Both the position numbers and the translations under genes were made by a program. Below are positions 51,345-62,110 of a DNA stretch of 64,000 bases, one piece after another (within the stretch, counting starts at the first letter, position 1; each line of letters opens with the position of its first letter). Location of the stretch: assembly GCA_035582835.1 (NCBI GenBank), contig JAYKAV010002553.1:62001-126000 (forward strand). The letters run 5' to 3'. The notes under the pieces are model-generated. The model was not told the DNA's origin and did no database searches. It saw only the letters and a list, made by a program, of their open reading frames with translations. Origin of the DNA: Phoebastria nigripes. Lineage: Eukaryota > Chordata > Aves > Procellariiformes > Diomedeidae.

Positions 51345-51665
51345 AGGTGATATTATTAAAACTATGCCAAAAGAGCTCTGCACACACAGCTGAACAGACT
51401 TCAGTTTCCCCTACTACATTCTCTCTTGTACAGTACAAAGAGAGACACCGCTATGGACCCCACCTGGAAAACTGCCATCTGCACCCAGCCCCGTGGCAGG
51501 GGAGGTGGCAGAACTGCCCTGCTCTGCGCTCTCCCCCTGCCCTCCCAGCACCTCGGGGGCCCCTGCACAGCTCAGTAACCATGGTCTTACAAGCCCTTCC
51601 TAGCCCTGATCCCCTTCAGAGCTGGCCTGGTGATAGCCTGGTTCGATGTAATCACAGTTGATTCC
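51345..51665 (+). other. GC-rich pocket with a 104-codon open frame, unrecognised
   Basis: The frame 51,347-51,661 stays open because the DNA is GC- and C-rich between 51,450 and 51,610. The translation is rich in proline, serine, leucine and histidine with no motif. It has no Kozak-like context or neighbouring exon that I can defend. It could be a regulatory GC-rich block or chance. Confidence 0.3.
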
Positions 51666-53499
51666 TAAGCTGTTTTACAGGCTGAGCCCAGCAGCGTATC
51701 CTTCTGCGCACCACTGGTGTCTTGATTCCTGGGAATTAAGTCAGCTCTGACCAGCTTGCCAAATGTCTCCTCTCCCCACCTACTCTGCTCTACTGCCTTG
51801 CCACTCACTGATGTCTCCCCTTACCAGATGATACTGAAAATCAAATGCACACCTGAATCCCCAGATAATATGTGTGTGCCCTATGCAGATTCACTAACCC
51901 AACACTTCTCCATCATAAAATATTTGCAGGCAGAAAGGTGGTCAAGTATTACAAGCTTCCTTTTTTCTTTTTTTTTTTGTTTTGTTTTTTGCTTTTCTTG
52001 TACTAATCTCTCCTCTGCAACTGTACTTTTCTTAGCATGATGTTACCTTGCTTTTTGGGTTCCGCTTCAAGATGGGGATAAAACTATTATTTCCATGCAA
52101 AGGGGATGCAAACTTGTGCAGAGATGTTTTCTTCTGCTGTGGGGGCACAGAGCTCAGATTTTTTGTTTGGGAAGGTTTGAGCTGGAAGAACTTTGGAAGC
52201 AGTCTAACACTAACTCCTGTAATTATTTGGTTTTGCATTTACCTTCATACAGTCCAATACTTTTTCTTCCATTGTACAATCAACCTAGCAGTTAGATGGT
52301 AGCTTCTCTGGTATTCCCCACATCTCCCCAGGAGAGATTGCCCTGGACAGTTTGATTTCCTGCTGAATTCTTTCTCTGTCTCATACTCGTGTGCAGCTGT
52401 CTGCTAGTTACACCCTCCAAGGGATCAGCTTTAGTCCACCCAGATAAATCATTCCTTAAGTAGGCATGTTCTTCTTTTTTTTTTCTTTTCCTAGAGGTGT
52501 GAATTTTAATCACTTAATTTTGTTCTGTTATGACAAAAAGCCCTGTTACCTGCAAAGCTTGTAGTATGACAAATATTTAAAAAGGTAGCTGAAGACATAG
52601 CAGAAGGCCTGCCATAGGAAATGCCTTCCACAACCCAATGTCTCATATCTTTTTTTCATTTCAGTGACACTTCCTATCATGGGTTTCATAAAATCATTAA
52701 AGCTAGAGTAATATTACAGTGGGGTGTAAATACCTTGGCTTTTTAACAAAAATATTCTTCGTTTATGTACAATAAACTCCAGTAACCACATTCTTTTCTC
52801 CATCCAGTCCTCAACACGTTAGTCAAAGAGGACATTTGCAGGTGGAGATTTGATTTAAGTACTCTGCACCACAAAGGACATAGAAATTGGATGCTCTCTA
52901 TTCACTATACTGTCTTGTGACACAAGTAAGGTGTCACATATTGCAATAATAGCAATTGATCTACTCAAAAAAACCCAAACTAGCTAAGAACAAGTAGAAG
53001 ATTTATATATTACTTAAAACAGTATAGAGGTCTCTGTAGCTCTCAGGATGTTAGATTACCATCTAATCAGAAATGTATGGCTAGATTTATTGAAGTACTG
53101 AACAATTTCATGAAATCATTGTGCTTTTTCAGTACCTTAGATCAAATAACCTGATATCAGCCTTCAGGATGTTACATCAGCATTAGCAGTCAGGAAAGGG
53201 TCTTTCCTATGACTGGAGACAAAAAACCCTTTTTGCTGTTTGCTACCCTGGCACATCCTACATAACAGGGTAGGATGTTCTGATTGAGCTGTGTCAAATG
53301 GTTCAAACTCAGCAATTTAATATCAACTTACTCGAAAAAATTTTAAAAATAGTATAAACTATTGAAAGTAAAATCAAGTATGTGTTTATGATTTACATCT
53401 TCTCCACAGATCCATGCAATAGCACACGATTTAAAGTAACATATTTAGTTAATCTCTGAATCTAGGTTGTAGAAAATGTGCTTTTCTGAAATACCATCC
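51666..53499. other. Non-coding unique DNA
   Basis: T/G-rich low-complexity sequence lies at 51,960-51,995. Overlapping frames around 52,032-52,302 on both strands show no domain. No exon or repeat is supported. Confidence 0.5.
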
Positions 53500-53830
53500 A
53501 TCATCTTTTGTTTCTTTTCAGAATTGTATATTTAATAAAGAGCCATTTCAAGACAACCAAAACTATTCATTAATTTGTGCAGAATTTAGAACAGTTTCAG
53601 CCCATGTCAATATATTTCTCATTTATATTTTCATTGTTTTTTTTTATAAAAATATAAATTACTTCGAAATTTATCTTTGTTTAGAAATCACCCTACATTT
53701 TTGAAAGCATCATCCTTCCCTATTAAAATGAGAATGTGGTCACTGGAGTTTATTATACAAAAATAAAGAACATATTTGTTAAAAAAANCCAAGGTTTTTA
53801 TTTTAGTTTTAAATTGGCACAAAATTGATT
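53500..53830. promoter_or_regulatory. AT-rich block, weak conserved-element candidate
   Basis: It contains TATTTAATAAAG, CATTAATTTGTGC, TATAAATTACTTCG and TTTATTATACAAAAATAAAG, and is nearly free of G or C. It could equally be plain AT-rich DNA. An N is at 53,787. Confidence 0.18.
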
Positions 53831-55073
53831 CAGCTAGGTAGAGCAAGAGAGCAAACAGAATACTAATTGTTCAGAAAACTCTATACTAAATTTTAAGTCT
53901 TTGTATTTGTGAGCAGTTCACGTGACATTATCATCATTGTGGTAGGAGATGGAGAAACATTTTCTAAACCCAAACGTGGAGTCTTCCTATACATACTCCA
54001 GCGCTCTAGCTTAAATGCCAAGTTTTCCCACCCAGGTGGGACTTGAATTTTGGAGATACTCAAGTTTCAAAATAAAGCTGTTGGATGATTTTGTTTTGGG
54101 AAAGATAGACATCATTGAAAACAGATCTGGGAAAACGGGCTCCAAGGAAAAAGAGCTAGGGAGCTTCTGCTCAACATCCAGTCTGAAACATGTTGAGAGA
54201 AGAATAGCATATCCTATCACTTATCCCTTCATCCACATACTCTCTGGTGGCCTTCCATTTTAACTGACTTGCACTGCTTCCCAAAGCAGACTATAAAGGT
54301 ATAAACACAAGTCACTTTTTGCTAAAATTGTGCTGTGGTCTGTAACATGACAAAATCAGAGCTGATGGGAAGCGATAGGTTTTTTTCTGAAAGGTGAGAG
54401 GAAAAGGAACAAATCAGCTGGATGCTAAAGCTTCATGTATCATCTGCATTCATCAGGCAGCTGCAGAAAGGAACTAAGGTGGAAATACACTTTTCAAGGT
54501 GTGGGGGAGATTCTTCCCCCCTTGTATAGGCTCCATTGGGGAGATATTGTCCTGTGTAAGTATTTGTAGTAAACTTGGGTGATCCCTTTGGAGAATGAAT
54601 GTATGTCAGCTATAGTATATATCTCTGACATAGGAGGAACAAGCTTGCTCATATGTCAAATCAGATTCCCATTCCTCCTTCAGTACCAGGTGGGAATAGC
54701 AGCACTTAACCCCTCCATGCTCACAGGTATTTCCCTCATTTCTTACCTTACAAAAGACCTGAGATATATGCCCCTTCTGAAAAATCCACCTCCATTATTA
54801 ACAATTCTCAGTTTGTGATTTGAGTAAAAGCACCATTCCTCAAGAGGCTCAGGCTTCATATTCATTCCATGGTCTGAATTACATTAGTACCTGAAAATGT
54901 ACAAAAGTGGGAAAAACCTAACAAGAGAGCCAGAAAGTGACAAAAAACTAAGAGAAGAGAGGGATTTCACAGCCTTTTTAAAGTTTAACAGCAGTTTGTC
55001 TCTGGCTCTACTCTCCTCCATGAGATTTTTGCATAACAAGCTTTAGGAGCAGTCTCATTATCTCATGTGGCAG
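53831..55073. other. Non-coding DNA upstream of a fossil retroelement
   Basis: Antisense-overlapping frames at 54,011-54,263 and a plus-strand frame at 54,579-54,818 show no domain. The missing upstream parts of the DIRS-like relic (gag-like region) might be hidden here, but I see no trace. Confidence 0.45.
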
Positions 55074-55484
55074 TCAGTACAAGCCATCTCCACTGACACC
55101 TACCTGACCATTTGAATGGATCTGAATTAGTTAAGGTTTATCTCTGAGCAAGATGATACCTTTGTAATGATGCGATGTGATCAGTGGCCTTAGCAAATGT
55201 AAGAAAACCAGGAATTTTCTTGGCGCCTCACTGACTATATTTTTAGGATTACAGTCTCTCTTCCATTAAGATTGATAGGGTGATTAGCATAATTAAGTCA
55301 GTTGGCCCTGGAGCTTTCCTTTGCAAAGCAGCAATTACTGATGTTTTTTTCATCCTTTCCTATGTCTTCTCAGAGACATCTATTTTGCGTCAAAGAAAAA
55401 GGCGACTTTTTACCCCAGAGCAATTCGGCTTTAGATCAAGCTTTTCACAGCTTTGTCTCAGGACTCTGTATAGCATCACAGTAA
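55074..55484 (+). pseudogene. Fossil DIRS-like retrotransposon reverse transcriptase
   Basis: DIRS elements encode a reverse transcriptase with RNase H plus a tyrosine recombinase. Translation in three successive plus-strand frames gives an ordered set of RT-like motifs. Frame A (about 55,074-55,178) has a weak match ending in VMMRC. Frame B (55,181 to about 55,370) starts with S, then VRKPGIF, L, H and LYF, where the family has a KPG-F-RLIH-LSYP block. It goes on to IDRVISIIKSVGPGA, FLCK and ITDVFFIL, matching the GxGALxxKxDIxxAFRxLP block around the first catalytic aspartate. Frame C continues with QRHLFC, KGDF and SALDQAF, like the following HxLxxF and fingers/palm region. The spacing from ITDVF to HLFC equals the family spacing as I remember it. 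At least four stop codons (55,113, 55,128, 55,232, 55,244) and two frameshifts make it non-functional. The YxDD box, RNase H and recombinase were not found. The motifs are seen directly; family identity is from memory and needs a profile search. Other RT clades are possible but fit less well. Confidence 0.55.
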
Positions 55485-56239
55485 CCAGAGATGGAAAAGA
55501 ACAAATACCTAACCTGGTCCCAAGGCACAGATACAGACAACGCAAAATAGTTTTAGACAACAGACTTGCTTATAGTTCTTACCCAGGTTGGTTTTAATTG
55601 ACCTTTTATTTAAAGAATCATCCCACAGTCCTCTGACATGCTGAAAACCAAGCTTGCACCTTCTTTCACCTTTTTATCCTTATATTTTTGTCTTTTTTTA
55701 ACAAAGATAAAAGAAGAAATATGTTGGTTTCAATATGGCATGCTGATTCTTACTGAAATAAGAACGACAATACAGTTTCCCCCTGAAATGAAGATTTTTT
55801 TTCTGAGGTGCTCTCTTCAACAGATACTCATAGTGCTGCATCCAAGCAAGATCCTTGCTTTGGTCCCCACTTGAAAATCTTGGTGCAGATTCACCTTGGA
55901 GAAATGGTATCTTNGATGTTACAGAAAGATCACAACCTTCTTAAGATCTTACAAGTGGTCTATAGGGGAGCAGGAAATTGGACCTATGTTTCCAATTACC
56001 TGAAAGGGCATGTTTGACTGTTGGACCACACTTTGCCCCTGAGATGATAACTATTGGAAAAGTAAATTGTGTCAAGGTGCAGAGAAGACAGCAAAGTTTT
56101 TATCCTTTACAGTACAGGACAGACAAAGGAATTTCTGCAACCTTCCTCTTACCTTGCTGTGTATTCCTGATAGGATAAAACAGTAACATCATTGAAGCTA
56201 TTGGAGAAGTGAGGAGCAACATGTAGTTTACCAGGTGTT
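55485..56239. other. Non-coding DNA downstream of the fossil RT
   Basis: The open frame overlapping from 55,280 continues to 55,597 without further RT motifs. Frames at 55,638-55,874 and 55,808-56,178 have no domain. About 55,810-56,110 is vaguely CR1-like, but too weakly to call. A single N is at 55,914. Confidence 0.45.
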
Positions 56240-56720
56240 ATGTAATGCCAAATCCCTTTAAGTCTATCCCATTTATAATACATATTGTTATGAGCATGTC
56301 AGAGATTCAATTAGTATTTTTTACTAATGTTTCCATGTCATGATTGCTTAATCTTATTACTGAAGTACAATCACTTATTAAAACCTTGCTCGGTCTTTTG
56401 TCAGCTCTTTATGAACAATTTATAAATGGAACCTGTCTGTAAACTGACCTGCTCTCACGTCCGATAATGCTGCTCATCTGATTTCTAGATGGATACCTCT
56501 GCTTCACAGACTGACAGCCTATGGTTTGCTCACTAAAAATAGCCCCACTCCCATATTTTCTTTCTGCAGGGCTAGCCCTGTATAACCATGTTTCAGCAGC
56601 AGGGAGCTCTCAGGAACAGAGCAGGGAAGAGAAGCCACGGCTGTTCTGCAGGGCAAACACGAGGCACAGCTGGGCTCTTTGAGCTTTTCTTATCAAAGGG
56701 TGCTTTGGGATTAATGAAGA
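56240..56720. promoter_or_regulatory. Candidate conserved non-coding element
   Basis: The left half has TTCAATTAGTATTTTTTACT, TGATTGCTTAATC and TACAATCACTTATTAAAACC, with TGATTG and CAATCA in inverted orientation (near 56,341 and 56,368). The right half is GC-richer, with retained CpGs (CTCACGTCCGATAATG near 56,455, AACACGAGGCACAG near 56,657) and a TTATCAAAGG string (TCF/GATA-like) near 56,690. No coding exon is evident. Inference from texture. Confidence 0.3.
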
Positions 56721-57747
56721 CCAAGTTCACTGTTTATGTGGGCACAACTTGAAACTAATTCTGTCTATCTTTCTGTCTTCATTTCCATGCAACAGAAATA
56801 AGATCACATTTTTGTGAGGCTTGGTGTATCCTTTCTGTCTCCTCAAATTTGTCTTGCCATTTGAGCCAAAAGGATCTGGGCACTGATGTCCTCTTTCTAT
56901 TAAAAATCTCAGAGACTGCTTGTGTCTAACTTTCCCCTCCTATGCATTTGTTTTCAGCACAGATCTGAACAGATCCAAACTCTGAGTTACCTGAGCAGAG
57001 CTCATAGATGAACCTATTTTCCCCTCAGCCTGGGCAAGCCCAGGGGACCATCAACAGCTATGATGATGCCCATTGACAAAGGTTTTGAAGATCATGAGGA
57101 AATATTGCTCTTCCTTTAGGATGTGGAAATTGTACCTGGCTTCCAACATGCTGTGAAGAAGAGACAGATCCTGTGCATCCCAATGTAACCATTACATAAG
57201 GCTATTTCCTGAGGATCTAAGCTCATACCACCCTTATATTGGTGCTGAATGTAAGGTGAAAATGTTAACATGTCATACAAGGGTAAAAGAGTTATAGAAA
57301 CGGAAATGGTGTAAGGAGAGAAAAGTTTAAACTTGTCTATTAAGGGTGCTGCCAAAATAATATAGGATGAATAAAAAGTAGAGACGGATTAAAACCAGAA
57401 AGTAAGGAAGGTTGAGGACATAAGGCTGGGATGTCACAGAAGCAGAGTGAAAATTCTGTAGGGAGCTGGCAGTTTAGGGACATATGCACTCATGTACTCA
57501 GTCTTTCATAAAGCATGTGTCCTGAAGGTATTGTGGGAAATCTCAACTAATATTTTTGAAGGTGCATGTGTGTTAGGTACTTGTGGTGTGTCTGTCACAT
57601 AGTTTGGGGCATACCCTAGTAAGTATGGAACACATTTGGATCAGGGTTTCTATTTAATTTTTTTCTCAGGGAAATTAGTTTGCATGCATGAAGCCAGTGT
57701 AGAGATGTGAACCAACACAAAGTGGAGACCTGCAGGTTTGTATTACA
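56721..57747. other. Non-coding unique DNA
   Basis: No gene or repeat family is recognised. A minus-strand frame at 57,116-57,355 lacks homology. Confidence 0.55.
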
Positions 57748-57876
57748 TGTATATATGTCTATATATACAGTGTATATATACATACAAATACAAATACAAA
57801 TATAAATGCAAATATGAATGTAAATGCAAATATAAATGTAAATGTATATATAAATATATGTATAAGTATGTATATA
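57748..57876 (+). repeat. TA-rich tract and degenerate hexanucleotide satellite
   Basis: A TA/GTATA tract (57,748-57,783) is followed by ten consecutive 6-bp units from 57,784 to 57,843 of the type ACAAAT, ATAAAT, GCAAAT or GTAAAT, then more TATATA sequence to about 57,876. The period of six lets a plus-strand frame (57,738-58,070) read through as alternating lysine and tyrosine/cysteine, which is an artefact of the repeat and not a protein. The TA part contains short self-complementary runs. Confidence 0.85.
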
Positions 57877-59151
57877 TTTTTTCTAGCCAAATTGCTAATA
57901 AAAACATAGCTTCTGTGTTAAAGGTCTACAATCATCTCCTTAATTATTTTGGATGTCAAGTACATTTAATTAAACTCATGCTTAGAGCCAGAAATGCACA
58001 TGGAGAGGGGAGGGAGTGGGAGAAGCTGCAAAATTACTTGGCTTCTCCAAGAAGCCATTACTCGGCTTAAGAGACCTGAGAGATGATAGGATTTAATCAA
58101 GTCCTAATTGTCTTGAATTTGAGGGTTATAAAGGATGGTGAAGGCCTCCGTATAGATTGGAAAATGAAGTCAAATNTTTTATCCATCTATCATTAAGAGA
58201 GAAGAGACTGGAGTTGATTGCTAGGAATTATGTAAGTGCTGGCAGTCAATATTGCTTTCACTCCAAACTTATATTGATGGCTTGACTTCTGGGATGTAGG
58301 GGTCATTGCAATTGGGTTTTTTGGCTAAGCAAAAGCAAAATCATATAATGATCAGCATGTGGATGAAAAATGGAGCAAAAGATGGCCACCATGAGAAGAC
58401 AAAAAGGGAAAGAGAGTGCGGCAGATGGAAACCAGTAAGGAGACAGTGAGATGAAATAATAGAAAGATGAAATACACCCCCAGCGAGCTAGATTTCCTCT
58501 GAAATGCCAGCATCTTTATGAGACTTCAGTGTACAAAAAAAGAAGCTGAATTCAGCCAGGGAGCTGTCAGCAAAGGTTTTTCTTAAAACACAAGACTTTT
58601 TAAATCTAGAGTAAGAATCAGATTAACATACTGCTTGTTGCTACATAAGAAATATCAACAGTTTCGTTGGCAGAATACAGGACAGAGGGATGCACCAAGG
58701 TTTTTTTTCCCTATTGAATTAATTTCTGACTGAGAAAAGCCAGTGTTCTGGGCTGTCTTAACCCTTCTTAATTTTGATAATTGCTCACTCTGATTGTAAG
58801 ATTTCTAAGTCTAATACATAACATACAACGTATAATTCCCTCTTTCCCTCTCTCCTTTTTTAATAGAAATAAACCTTAGAGGGAAACCTGATGTTTCTTA
58901 CCCTAACTGCACACTGCATCTCCATGCACCTCCCCAGGAAGCAGAGGTCATGGCAAATCCTGCCCCTGCCATCACCTTGGAGATGTCCTCTGGACCACAC
59001 TGTGAGTGGCCAGAGCTCTCAGACAGTGCCTGCCTGCTTCTGCTCCTTATTTTTTTTCCCCTGCCTGGAACAAGCTTGTACCCCTAGAATATATGCCAGT
59101 AATTGCCACTAAAAGTGAGCTCTNCTACCTCATTTAAAAAACCATGTCTAC
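57877..59151. other. Non-coding unique DNA
   Basis: Nothing gene-like is seen apart from chance frames (58,891-59,112). Single Ns are at 58,176 and 59,124. Confidence 0.55.
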
Positions 59152-59173
59152 CTAGTTTGTTAATACAAACTAG
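59152..59173. other. 22-bp palindrome: 9-bp arms around TAAT
   Basis: CTAGTTTGT (59,152-59,160) and ACAAACTAG (59,165-59,173) are exact reverse complements flanking TAAT. As DNA it is a near-perfect palindrome suited to a dimeric factor; ACAAAC also resembles a forkhead core present in both orientations. As RNA it would be a 9-bp hairpin with a tetraloop. The function is unknown. Confidence 0.75.
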
Positions 59174-59662
59174 TTAGTTAAGAAGTACTTTTCAAACTGA
59201 ATGTTGCCCTAAATCCACGGGTGTTGCCAGTTCACTGACAAGAATGAAGACAGGTGAGTTTATTCCACCTCAATGTCCAGATCATGGAAGAGCTGATACT
59301 GTCCCCAGCTGTCTTTTGTGGCATACTTCATTTGTAAATTCTCCATGACGCCAGTTTGCATGTTTACAGCCCCTAGCACCAAGGATTCCTCTTGGCTGTT
59401 TAATAGGAATCCTCTGGAAGCTGATCTGATAAGAAATAAAGGGGGAACCAATGTTTTCTGAATCCCAAAATTGTGATGGTTGCAAATGCCCAGATAGTGT
59501 GGCCTTTTTAGTTGATAAAAATTGTGGAGGAGGATTTTGTTCTTTTCTCCTCTTTAGATGAATGTTGGTGGATTTTTAGAATGATGGGGAATGAATTTAA
59601 ACATGAAAAGATGGAGCCAGGTTGAGTATCTCAGCCAGACTTATCAGCCTGGGAGTCCTAGA
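59174..59662. other. Non-coding unique DNA
   Basis: Overlapping minus-strand frames (59,260-59,485) show no domain. Nothing else is recognised. Confidence 0.5.
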
Positions 59663-59709
59663 GCATCTAGAAATGCAAAAGTTGAAGCATCTGGAAAGGC
59701 AAAGTTGAA
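59663..59709 (+). repeat. Imperfect tandem duplication, about 24 bp, two copies
   Basis: Unit 1 (59,663-59,686) and unit 2 (59,687-59,709) share GCATCT-GAAA-GCA-AAGTTGAA. They differ at two positions and by one deleted A. This is a recent or partly decayed local duplication. Confidence 0.85.
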
Positions 59710-60099
59710 GCCTTTTAAACACCAACCATGGTATCCCCCTTAAGAAATATGGGGAAAATTCTCTAGCTAACCTGGACCCCTACTTCATATAACTGTACCA
59801 TGAACAGGGTAAAGTCTGTATTCCCACACTGTTCCTGCGTAGGATAAATCTAATATTTGCATAATGAGTGCCCTGACTTTTTTAAGCTAAACATTTGAGG
59901 TGATCAGGCCTCAGAAAGACGAGAGGAGAGTTAGCTAGAGACTTAGACTTGGCACCTTTCATTGCAGAGTTTTAAATCATAGACTCTACTTTGCATGTAG
60001 GGCAGTGAAGTCCCCATAGAGGCCAAAAGACTTTCTTAGGATTTTTGTGCTAGGTTTAGCAATTAGAATATAGAGGGAGGTGCAGAGGGAGGAGGGGGG
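59710..60099. other. Non-coding DNA with a purine-rich patch
   Basis: A GA-rich, G-run-containing patch starts near 60,072 (GAGGGAGG, GGAGGGGGGAGAGA to about 60,104). No gene is seen. Confidence 0.5.
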
Positions 60100-60370
60100 A
60101 GAGACTTTTTCTTAACGAGTGTTAAAAGACTGCCTTCCCCATCTTCCTCTCTTGAACACAGCCATTTGCCTTAATGCTTGTTTAACTGATGCCATTACAG
60201 AATAGTAATAGCCGTCTCACTGAAGCCCAACAAATCCCTAACCCATCTGTTTGCACAGAATAAATCCTGTGCTCCAACTGGCAGGACTGAGCGAGCAGTG
60301 CAGTGCTGTCTGCAGCAGCATCACAAATGTGAAGCGTTAAATGTGACCTCTAGCCCAGGGCTGACCTATA
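60100..60370. promoter_or_regulatory. Candidate conserved non-coding element
   Basis: Repeat-free sequence with TGCCTTAATGCTTG, ATAGTAATAGCCGTCTC, GAATAAATCCTG, AAGCGTTAAATGTGACCTC and retained CpG steps (AGCGAGCAG). The mix of homeodomain-type cores and conserved-looking GC sequence suggests an enhancer. Texture only. Confidence 0.28.
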
Positions 60371-61970
60371 GCAGAGAGAACTGGAAATGCTAAGATGTAT
60401 CAGCAGATGGTTAGTTAGCAACTTTAAAGTAATTTATGTTTACATTTTCCACTTTACCAGTGAATATTCCCTTTCACAAGTGGTCTTAGTTCCTTTCTTT
60501 GTTAGTGTATGCNCCTGTGATTTTAGCCAAAGTGACTTGACTCCTCTCTGTTTTCAAACTATCCAAATCAAAGGCACCTCTAGCTCAGTATCCTGTTTCT
60601 GTCAATGGTCAAAAGTCGAATCTGAAAGAAGATTTACTGTGGTCATGTTTAGTTGTTGTGACATAACTTCTTACTTTCATGTTATCCTCAGTTGAGCATC
60701 ATCAAACAAACACTTGCCCTTATTTTAGTACAGTTAAATTTTTAAAAGTGTAAGCAACCTCCATGAAACTACTACATTTTATGAGACCCTAGGGGTAAGT
60801 TAAGGTACCCGCAGTCAGCTGATGGGTGGTAACTTCTTGTGCTGTCATAAAATTAACGTCAGGGCTGCAGCTAGATACCACTTTAAATACTGACACTCAA
60901 AACAAGAGCTGGAATACAATATTATGGAATAAAAATCTTCCCCCAATCTATTCACTTTTTATTACAACAGCTGCAATAGCACAGCTGGGATCAGAATAGC
61001 AGCCAGATGAAGATGAAAAATGTTTTACTCAAAAAGTCCCATTACATGCAGTTGTCAGGAAGGGGTGACTGCATTCGTGGATCCTCTCCTACTACAGAAA
61101 GGTTTTCTTAATCTACCACCCTAAGGAGTGCCAAACCATCTGAAATTCATGTTCTGTTTTAGGGGAGACCCTGAGTTCAGGATGGTTCAGATCCAAAATT
61201 TTGCTTTGGTGCAAGGCAGAGACACTTTATTCAGAAGGAATTTTCATTTCAGGACCTGACCATCGTGAAGCTTTGAAACGATTAGAAATCCTGGCTTTGT
61301 TTTCTATCCTCGGTTTTATTTATATTGCTAGTTACTGCTTTGGTAGCTATTTTTTTCATTTCTGTGCACAATAAAATCCTCACAGGTGAACAGAAACCCC
61401 CTTGCTAATGCCAAATATTCTTCTGCATGATAGACTTTGGACAGAGATTTCAGTCTGAATGAAAACTTATAGGGAGCTGATTGTAAGTTTGTGCGCCAAC
61501 AGTTTTCTAAACCTGGGAGTCAAATACAGACCTCCCACTGCCTTGATTTCTGCCTAGTGCCTTTCAGAATATGCTGCAGTTTCTTTAAATATGTTTGCCA
61601 ACACACATTCATCTAGAAAACTTGGCTTGCTGAGGCAACTTGTAACAATTCATAACAATTAAATGGCCATGGGGTGAGTGAGAAAGATCAAGCTGCCTTT
61701 AAACTGCATTGATAGAGATGAGAAATGATATTGTCAAGCAGGGATGTCCTTTCTTGTTTTCAGGAATTGTCTGCTACAGGGTTTGNTGCTGCAGACCTAT
61801 TGGGCCAGATTCTGATTTTTCTTTGAATGGGAAAGGAAAAACGTCAGTGTGAGAGAGATTAGAAGCTACAGTGATGTGTGTAGTTTATTTGGAAGTATTT
61901 ATTCCTTTATTTCCTCCACTGTAGGTAACAAGGTAATTTAGCCTGCAACTTTTTAATAGGCTTTAGGAAA
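60371..61970. other. Non-coding DNA upstream of a CR1 insertion
   Basis: A plus-strand frame of 102 codons (60,387-60,695, with an N at 60,513) has no recognised domain. Another N is at 61,786. Nothing else is seen. Confidence 0.5.
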
Positions 61971-62110
61971 AGTCATTTGCAGACGACACCAAGCTGGCCG
62001 GCAGTGTCGATCTGCTCGAGGGTAGGAAGGCTCTGCAGAGGGACCTGGACAGGCTGGATCGATGGGCTGAGGCCAACTGCAGGAGGTTCAACAAGGCCAA
62101 GTGCCGGGTC

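Noticed and set aside
55810..56110. Possible CR1-like sequence after the fossil RT
   Set aside because: Only loose similarity (a 'gatcttacaagtggtctata' string) without the ordered CR1 blocks.
57738..58070. 110-codon frame with alternating lysine and tyrosine/cysteine
   Set aside because: It is the translation of the 6-bp repeat array, not a gene.
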